A stretch of DNA of 64,000 nt. It comes from Actinopolyspora mzabensis (GTDB taxonomy: Bacteria > Actinomycetota > Actinomycetes > Mycobacteriales > Pseudonocardiaceae). Position numbers and translations under genes: made by a program. The first letter of the stretch is position 1. Each line of letters opens with the position of its first letter. This document shows, piece after piece, positions 58,523 to 64,000 of the stretch. Under the pieces are notes generated by a model. The model ran no database searches. It saw nothing but the letters and a program-made list of their open reading frames with translations, and was not told the DNA's origin. The DNA lies in assembly GCF_900101095.1 (NCBI RefSeq), contig NZ_FNFM01000013.1, positions 1 to 64,000 on the forward strand, in the 5' to 3' direction.

Positions 58523-58901
58523 CCTTACCTCGAGGCCAACGTGCCCGCGCTCGACCTCTACTCGGTCAACGCCTACTCCGATGTCTGCGGGGTCAGCCAC
58601 GACTGGAACTCCGGCGGTTACAGCAAGCCCTATCTCGTCACCGAGACGGTACCGCCCGGCGAGTGGGACGTCTCCGCCGACGTCTCGGTTCCGGACGGTG
58701 ACCCGATCGGCTACCAGGTGATGATCAACAGTAAGTACATGGACGGGAGTTCGGCGCTGGTGCCCGCGCCGAACTGCACCGGTTCGAGAGCCCCTTACCC
58801 ACCCGCCAACGTCACCGATGGGGACGAGTCGACCCGGTGGGCAAGTGACTGGAGCGAGCCACAGTGGCTCCAGGTCGATCCGGGCTCGGCGAGACCGTTC
58901 G
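58523..58901 (+). pseudogene. remnant of a secreted glycosidase with discoidin domain
   Basis: A continuous frame reads YLEANVPALDLYSVNAYSD and SKPYLVTETVPPGEWDV, which resembles the late part of a glycoside-hydrolase catalytic barrel. It jumps to PPANVTDGDESTRWASDWSE and WLQVDPGSA, the start of an F5/8 type C (discoidin) carbohydrate-binding domain. A stop lies just upstream (58519), there is no signal peptide, and the discoidin domain is cut off where the leftward chelatase gene ends. Internal sequence between the two parts is too short for an intact protein. Exact parent family uncertain. Confidence 0.5.
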
Positions 58902-59660
58902 TCACGCCGTGGGCCCCATCGCGGCTCGCGCCGGGCCGCCACGACACGTCTCGAGGTAGCGACGGACGATCAGTCCTGCCACCTCGGAGTGCCCTCCCAG
59001 GGTTCCGGCCACCGCCCTCGAGGGCATCTCCCGAAGCCAGCGGTGGAACAGGCCAGGGGCGAGCAGATAGGGCGCGAGGAACTCCCCGCCGCCTCCGCGC
59101 GCGCAGACCTCGGAAGTGCGTGGTCGCGCCGAGGTGATGTAGGTCGCCGGCAGTGGCTCGCCCTGGGGACGAACCAGTTCTCCGAGCAGTCCGGCGGCAC
59201 GATCCACATCGCCGAGCGCGTGTTCGTCGGAGGACCCCGCCGCGGCGAACACCACCGGCTCGCCGGGGCGCCATCCGACCTCCCACAACCTGTGCAGCAT
59301 CACCCGCGCCAACTCCGGTGCCGGTCCCAACGGATCGGTCACCCGCACCTCGGCCTCGTGCGCGCTCTCGGCGAGCTGGCCGGGAAGATCGGTGCGTACG
59401 TGATATCCGGAGGCCAGAAAGGCGGGAACGGCCACGACCCGTCCGTTGACTCCCCGCAGTGCTTCGGCCACCGTGGGGCCGACCACGTCCACATTGGCGG
59501 TGCGTACCGGCACGCCCAGCCGGCTCCCGGCGGTGTGAGCCAGTTGGCGGATCACCCGCCCACCCCGTGGGTCTCGGGTGCCGTGGGCCACCAGCAACAG
59601 GGTGGCATCGTTCTCCGAGGTGCCGTTTCCGCCTGGTTGGAACTCGCACGGGCCGGTCAA
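58902..59660 (-). CDS. cbiX: sirohydrochlorin chelatase (CbiX/SirB-type)
   Basis: A 252-residue chelatase that should insert Fe2+ into sirohydrochlorin to make sirohaem for NirB. LLLVAHGTRDPRGG near the N-terminus carries the metal-binding histidine; VVAVPAFLASGYHVRTDLP has a second one. The C-terminal repeat reads VVFAAAGSSDEHALG, lacking the histidine, so only the first half is catalytic. TTG 59660 overlaps the nirD stop by four nucleotides (TTGA). Last gene of the nitrite operon. Confidence 0.85.
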   Translation of the reverse strand: MTGPCEFQPGGNGTSENDATLLLVAHGTRDPRGGRVIRQLAHTAGSRLGVPVRTANVDVVGPTVAEALRGVNGRVVAVPAFLASGYHVRTDLPGQLAESAHEAEVRVTDPLGPAPELARVMLHRLWEVGWRPGEPVVFAAAGSSDEHALGDVDRAAGLLGELVRPQGEPLPATYITSARPRTSEVCARGGGGEFLAPYLLAPGLFHRWLREMPSRAVAGTLGGHSEVAGLIVRRYLETCRGGPARAAMGPTA

Positions 59661-59980
59661 TCGGTGCCCACCTCGACTACACCGGCGCGGCAACGTACGG
59701 GATAGATCGGCAGCCTGGTTCCCGGATCGTCGAGACATTCCCCGCTTCGCAGCGAGAAAACCTGTTTGTGCATGGGGGAGGAGACGGTCGGTTCCCCCCG
59801 GCGGTCCCCGACGATGCCGCGGCTGATCACGCCCGCACCGCTGAAGGGATCCACGTTTCCCAGCGCGAACAACTCGTCGTCTCCGGTACGGAACAGCGCC
59901 ACGGTGTGTCCTCGCACGAGTGCGGCCACTCCGAAATCGGTGGGCACATCGGGTTCTCGGCACACAACATGCCACCTCAT
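59657..59980 (-). CDS. nirD: nitrite reductase small subunit
   Basis: A 107-residue Rieske-fold protein without the Cys/His cluster ligands, as is normal for NirD. Segments ALFRTGDDELFALGNVDPFS and PMHKQVFSLRSGECLDDPG are typical. It pairs with NirB in NAD(P)H-dependent nitrite reduction to ammonium. ATG 59980 overlaps the nirB stop by four nucleotides, giving tight coupling and a balanced subunit ratio. Confidence 0.93.
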   Translation of the reverse strand: MRWHVVCREPDVPTDFGVAALVRGHTVALFRTGDDELFALGNVDPFSGAGVISRGIVGDRRGEPTVSSPMHKQVFSLRSGECLDDPGTRLPIYPVRCRAGVVEVGTD

Positions 59981-62520
59981 GCCGAAACCTCCTCGGTGAC
60001 TCGGTCCTGTCCCGGCTGCGCGACCGGCGTCGGAAGATCGATCGGTTCGGGACGGATCTGGCCGCGTTCCTCGGTGAAACTGATAGTGGGATCGGGCGAG
60101 TCGGGTGCGTTGACGAACGAGACGAAACGGGAGAGCTTCTCGGAGTCATCGAGCACCGCCCGCCACTCGTCGGTGTAGCTGGCGGTGTGGCGGGCCATGG
60201 CGGCCTCGAGCTCGGCCACGATTCCCAGGCTGTCCTCGACCACCACTTCGCGTACATGCTCCAGCCCGTTGTCGAACGACTCGATCCAGCCCGCCGTCCG
60301 CTGCAGGCGTTCGGCCGTGCGGATGTAGAACATCAGGAAGCGGTCGATCAGCCGGATCAGTTCCTCGTCGGTGAGATCCGAAGCCAGCAACTCGGCGTGC
60401 CTCGGTTCGAATCCGCCGTTACCGCCCACGTAGAGGTTCCAGCCGCGTTCCGTGGCGATTACCCCGAAGTCCTTCGACCTGGCCTCGGCACACTCCCGCG
60501 CACAGCCGGACACCCCGGCCTTGATCTTGTGGGGAGCCCGTAGCCCCCGGTAGCGCATTTCCAACCGGATCGCCATGGTTACCGAGTCCTGCACGCCGTA
60601 ACGACACCAGTCGGTGCCCACACAGGACTTGACGGTTCGCAGGGCCTTCCCGTAGGCGTGGCCCGATTCGAAGCCGGCTTCCACCAGTCTGCGCCATATC
60701 TCGGGAAGGTGCTCCACCCGCGCGCCGAACATGTCGATACGCTGACCGCCGGTGATCTTGGTATAGAGGCCGAACTCGGTGGCCACCTGCCCCAGCGTGA
60801 TCAGCTTGTCCGGTGTGATCTCGCCGCCCGGCACGCGGGGCACCACGGAGTACGTGCCGTTGCGCTGCATGTTGGCGAGGAATCGGTCGTTGGTGTCCTG
60901 CAGGCCGGCCTGCTCCTCGTCGAGGATGTGCGAATTCACCGAGCTCGCCAGAATGGAGGCCACCGCCGGTTTGCAGATGTCACACCCCCGACCGGTGCCG
61001 TACTCGGCCACCAGACGGGAGAACGTCGTTATGCCGGTTGCCCGTACGATCTCGAACAGCTCCGACCTGGACTGCGCGAAGTGTTCGCACAGGGCGTCCG
61101 AAGTCGCCACTCCCGCTTCGTCCAACAGGCTCTTCAGCATCGGGACGCAGGAGCCGCAACCGGTGCCCGCCTTGGTGCACGACTTGAGACCGGTCACGTC
61201 CTCGGCCGCCCCCGACGCTATGACCGCGGCGATGTCCGTCTTGCGCACGTTGTGGCAGGAGCACACCGTCGCCTCGCCCGGAAGAACCCCGGTGCTCGGC
61301 CCACCGGACCGCGCAGCGGGTAGCAGCAGTTGTTCGGGTGGTGCGGGCAGTGCGGTTCCCGTCAGCGGTCGCAGCGTGTCGTAGGCACTCGCGTCGCCGA
61401 CCAGCACCCCGCCGAGCAGTGTGCTCGCGTCGTCGTCCAGCACGAGCTTGGCATAGGTGCCTTCGGCGTTGTTGGCGTAGACGACTTCCAGGGCCCCCTC
61501 GGAAGTGCCGTGCGCGTCACCGAAGCTGGCCACGTCGACCCCGACGAGTTTCAGCTTGGTCGCGCCGTCGGCACCCTGGAACTCGGCATGGCCGCGTTCG
61601 GTGAGTTGATCGGCCACCGCCGCGGCCATCCGGTAGCCGGGAGCGACCAAGCCGTGGCACTGTCCCCGCACCGCCGCGCACTCGCCGATCGCCCAGACAC
61701 GTGGATCCTCGGTTCGGCAGTTGCCGTCGACCAGAAAACCACCGCGTCCCCCGCGCGGTAGTCCCGCCGGTTCGGCGAGCTCGTCGCGAGGTCTGATTCC
61801 AGCCGAGAACACCAGCAGCTTCGTCGCGATCTCGGTGCCGTCGGTCAACGTCACCGAACCGAGTTCGCCGTCCACACCGGCGTGGGCACCGGAGGTGGCC
61901 ACGCCGGTGTGGACTTCGAGTCCCAAATCGCCGACGAGCCGTGCCAACACGGCTCCACCGCCCTCGTCGACCTGCACCGGCATGAGTCGTGGTGCCACCT
62001 CGACCACATGAGCCCGCATTCCGAGAGCCCGCAGGGCGTCGGCGGCCTCCAGCCCGAGCAGCCCACCTCCGACCACCACGCCGTCGCTGCCGGGGACCGC
62101 AGCCGAACGGATACCGTCGAGATCCGCCAGCGTGCGGTACACGTGGCAACCCTCGAGATCGGAGCCCGGAACCGGTGGTACGAACGGGCGTGATCCGGTG
62201 GCCAGCACCAGCGCGTCGTAGCGCAGCGTCTCACCGGCAGTGGTGGAGACCGTTCGGGTGGCTCGGTCGATGTCGGTGGCGCCCACCCCGGTGCGTAGCT
62301 CCACCCGTCGATCCTCCAGGGTCCCGGAACTGAGCAGGCTCAGTTCCTCGGCGGTGGACCCGGTCATGTACGAGGACAGCCCCACCCGGTCGTAGGCGGC
62401 GTACGGCTCCTCGCCGAGTACCACGATCCGCCAGTTCTCCGCAGAGTCGCGTTCGCGGATCTCCTCGACCAGCCGGTTTCCGACCATGCCGTGGCCGATG
62501 ATGACGAGTGTCTTGCTCAT
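59977..62520 (-). CDS. nirB: nitrite reductase large subunit
   Basis: An 847-residue assimilatory nitrite reductase. An N-terminal FAD/NAD module (VIIGHGMVGNRLVEEI; VVVGGGLLGLEAADAL near residue 145) leads to a BFD-type [2Fe-2S] domain near residue 418 (CSCHNVRKTDI; GTGCGSC). The sirohaem/[4Fe-4S] domain has its cysteines in SCVGTDWCRYG near 632 and VSGCARECAEA near 670. Six electrons from NAD(P)H reduce nitrite to ammonium in the cytosol. ATG 62520 overlaps the upstream oxidoreductase stop by four nucleotides. Confidence 0.95.
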   Translation of the reverse strand: MSKTLVIIGHGMVGNRLVEEIRERDSAENWRIVVLGEEPYAAYDRVGLSSYMTGSTAEELSLLSSGTLEDRRVELRTGVGATDIDRATRTVSTTAGETLRYDALVLATGSRPFVPPVPGSDLEGCHVYRTLADLDGIRSAAVPGSDGVVVGGGLLGLEAADALRALGMRAHVVEVAPRLMPVQVDEGGGAVLARLVGDLGLEVHTGVATSGAHAGVDGELGSVTLTDGTEIATKLLVFSAGIRPRDELAEPAGLPRGGRGGFLVDGNCRTEDPRVWAIGECAAVRGQCHGLVAPGYRMAAAVADQLTERGHAEFQGADGATKLKLVGVDVASFGDAHGTSEGALEVVYANNAEGTYAKLVLDDDASTLLGGVLVGDASAYDTLRPLTGTALPAPPEQLLLPAARSGGPSTGVLPGEATVCSCHNVRKTDIAAVIASGAAEDVTGLKSCTKAGTGCGSCVPMLKSLLDEAGVATSDALCEHFAQSRSELFEIVRATGITTFSRLVAEYGTGRGCDICKPAVASILASSVNSHILDEEQAGLQDTNDRFLANMQRNGTYSVVPRVPGGEITPDKLITLGQVATEFGLYTKITGGQRIDMFGARVEHLPEIWRRLVEAGFESGHAYGKALRTVKSCVGTDWCRYGVQDSVTMAIRLEMRYRGLRAPHKIKAGVSGCARECAEARSKDFGVIATERGWNLYVGGNGGFEPRHAELLASDLTDEELIRLIDRFLMFYIRTAERLQRTAGWIESFDNGLEHVREVVVEDSLGIVAELEAAMARHTASYTDEWRAVLDDSEKLSRFVSFVNAPDSPDPTISFTEERGQIRPEPIDLPTPVAQPGQDRVTEEVSA

Positions 62521-63974
62521 TCCGCACCCTCCTGTTCCGGGGAGTCGGTTCCGCTCGGGACACGTTCGGTGGTCGATACGGCCAGTGAGCCGCACAGTTC
62601 GCGGACGGCGCCGGTGCAGCTTCCGCAGCCGGTGGTGGCCCGTGTGACCGCGGCGAGAGCGGCCACGTCTCGCGCTCCGTCGCGGTAGGCCGCTGTCAGC
62701 GTGGAGCGGGATACGTTGTTGCAGTGGCACAGCACCGGATCGGCCGGTACGCTGCCTGCCGTTCCGAAACCGGTGGGCAGGTCGAGCAGCGTCGCCAGCC
62801 GGTCGGAAGGGACCGGCATGCCGGTGTCGTGCAGCTGGCTGAGCGTGGCGATCGCTTCCGGCAGACCGAGCAGGGTGGCCGCCACCAGTCGGTCCTCGCG
62901 CAGCGCCAGCCGCGCGTAACGCCGTCGCTTCGGATCGTTGAACGTGACGTGTTCGACCTCGTGGTCTTTTCCGGTGAGCAGTTCCGGAGATCCGATCGAG
63001 GCGAGTTCGAGCCCCGCCCCGCGAGCACGTAGCACCCTGCCGGCTCCGTGGGGCTGCGGCGGGATGTCGTTGCCACTTCCCAGCAGGATCGCCGCCAGTG
63101 CCTCGGCCTGTTCCCACCACTCTAGGAGTGAGCCCGCCACGCCCGGGGGCGGTTCCGCGCAGCCCCCCAACGCGTGAACCCGGGGATCGCCGGTTCGCAG
63201 TTCGGAGTCGACCACGATTCCCCTCGAGACCTCGAGTCCGGATTCACCCGCCGGGGCGGTGTCCGGTCGTGTGCCGGTGCGCAGCACCAGAGCCTCGGTG
63301 GAAACGGCCTCACCCGAGGCCAGCACCAGTTTTCCCGGCAGGAACTCGCTCGCGGTCTCACCCGGTAGTACGTTCACCCCGTTGTCGCGCAGCGTGTCCG
63401 CGACGATTCTTCCTGCGGCGCGGTCCAGTCGCCGCGGGAGCGGGTGCTGTTCGCGGTGCAGCAGTGAGACCTCGTAGCCGGCCGTGGCCAGCGCGTGTGC
63501 CGTCTCCACCCCGTCCAGACCGCCGCCGAGCACGGTGACCGAAGCGTCGGCCGCCAGCTGACCGCGCATACGAATACCCTCGTCGGGTTTTCGCAGTGGC
63601 CAGGTTCTCCCGGCCGGTAAGCCTTGGTCCGAGACTCCCGGCAGGTCCGGCACCACGGCGCGGGTTCCGGTGGCCAGCACCAGTACGTCGTAGTCGTACA
63701 TCTCACCGGCCTCGGTACGTACCCGCCGTCGAGTCCGGTCGATGCTCGTGACCCGCGTGTTCCGGTGAACCCGCGCCGGGGAGGGGTGCTCCGGTAGCGC
63801 CGCGAGCTCCGGGGCTAGCCCGTGGGCCAAGACGGTGGGCAGCAACGCGGGATTGTGGGGCCCCTGCTCGGCGGCGTCGAGCACGGTGATACTTCCCGGG
63901 TAGTCCTGTGCCGTCAATCGTTCGACCAACCGGTGTGCGGCGGGACAGTGTCCGATGATCACGAGTCGTGGCAT
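62517..63974 (-). CDS. FAD/[2Fe-2S] oxidoreductase of nitrate/nitrite assimilation
   Basis: A 485-residue protein like the N-terminal half of NirB, as found in assimilatory nitrate reductase electron-transfer subunits. The second Rossmann loop is intact (VTVLGGGLDGVETAHAL near residue 145). The C-terminal BFD domain has CHCNNVSRSTL and TTGCGSC. The first, FAD-type loop reads VIIGHCPAAHRLVERL, with cysteine and alanines in place of the usual glycines, so flavin binding may be altered. ATG 63974 follows AGGAGGTGCGCGC. It leads the operon in this window; a nitrate reductase catalytic gene may lie further right. Confidence 0.85.
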   Translation of the reverse strand: MPRLVIIGHCPAAHRLVERLTAQDYPGSITVLDAAEQGPHNPALLPTVLAHGLAPELAALPEHPSPARVHRNTRVTSIDRTRRRVRTEAGEMYDYDVLVLATGTRAVVPDLPGVSDQGLPAGRTWPLRKPDEGIRMRGQLAADASVTVLGGGLDGVETAHALATAGYEVSLLHREQHPLPRRLDRAAGRIVADTLRDNGVNVLPGETASEFLPGKLVLASGEAVSTEALVLRTGTRPDTAPAGESGLEVSRGIVVDSELRTGDPRVHALGGCAEPPPGVAGSLLEWWEQAEALAAILLGSGNDIPPQPHGAGRVLRARGAGLELASIGSPELLTGKDHEVEHVTFNDPKRRRYARLALREDRLVAATLLGLPEAIATLSQLHDTGMPVPSDRLATLLDLPTGFGTAGSVPADPVLCHCNNVSRSTLTAAYRDGARDVAALAAVTRATTGCGSCTGAVRELCGSLAVSTTERVPSGTDSPEQEGAE

Positions 63975-64000
63975 GCGCGCACCTCCTCGGCGACCGAGAT

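Noticed and set aside
61517-62149. Arginine-rich open frame overlapping nirB in another frame
   Set aside because: Composition of an out-of-frame reading of nirB; NirB motifs are in the accepted frame.

Overview
The window is GC-rich throughout, with GTG and TTG starts and purine-rich ribosome binding sites. Nearly every recognisable gene is actinobacterial: an ergothioneine cluster, a GarA/gcvP locus like that of mycobacteria, AcnR, DUF3616, Methyltransf_19 and FUSC proteins. Genes for carnitine-to-betaine conversion, a choline-type Na+ symporter and an adjacent sahH-metF pair point to a betaine-centred osmolyte and methyl economy. That fits a halotolerant or halophilic filamentous actinomycete, with an Actinopolyspora/Saccharopolyspora-like member of the Pseudonocardiales as my best guess. 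This is inference from gene content only. No rRNA, tRNA, CRISPR array or intact insertion sequence was seen.

Region 1 (1-12.6 kb): S-adenosylhomocysteine hydrolase and methylenetetrahydrofolate reductase (methyl cycle); a broken SnoaL-like gene that stops at a 46-bp perfect palindrome; a leftward set of aldehyde dehydrogenase, LysR regulator and fused E1 2-oxoacid dehydrogenase; an amidohydrolase coupled to a YezG-like protein; and an atypical SDR protein.

Region 2 (12.6-26 kb): an L-carnitine degradation operon (dual XRE-TetR regulator, cdhC, cdhA, cdhB, enoyl-CoA hydratase) facing a CaiT-like BCCT transporter across an intergenic region with repeated TTGCGAT/ATCGCAA half-sites. Then a DHA2 exporter, malonyl-CoA synthetase MatB, a GH20 hexosaminidase behind a DasR-type dre site, and a CHT-like choline symporter.

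Region 3 (26-39 kb): a shortened version of the mycobacterial pgsA2-garA-gcvP neighbourhood, with a tandem glycine riboswitch ahead of gcvP. It is followed by a long non-coding stretch with a terminator and a structured, possibly intron-derived sequence, then two coupled CNNM/CBS membrane proteins.

Region 4 (39-54 kb): a peptide transporter, DUF3616 and FUSC proteins, the aconitase repressor AcnR, egtABCD, two small cysteine-rich proteins with a 4-nt overlap, and aconitase. The aconitase promoter carries a near-consensus AcnR operator.

Region 5 (54-64 kb): an FdhA-like zinc dehydrogenase, a methyltransferase and an EamA exporter, a remnant of a secreted glycosidase/discoidin gene, and a tightly overlapping nitrite assimilation operon (FAD/[2Fe-2S] oxidoreductase, nirB, nirD, sirohydrochlorin chelatase) that continues out of the window.
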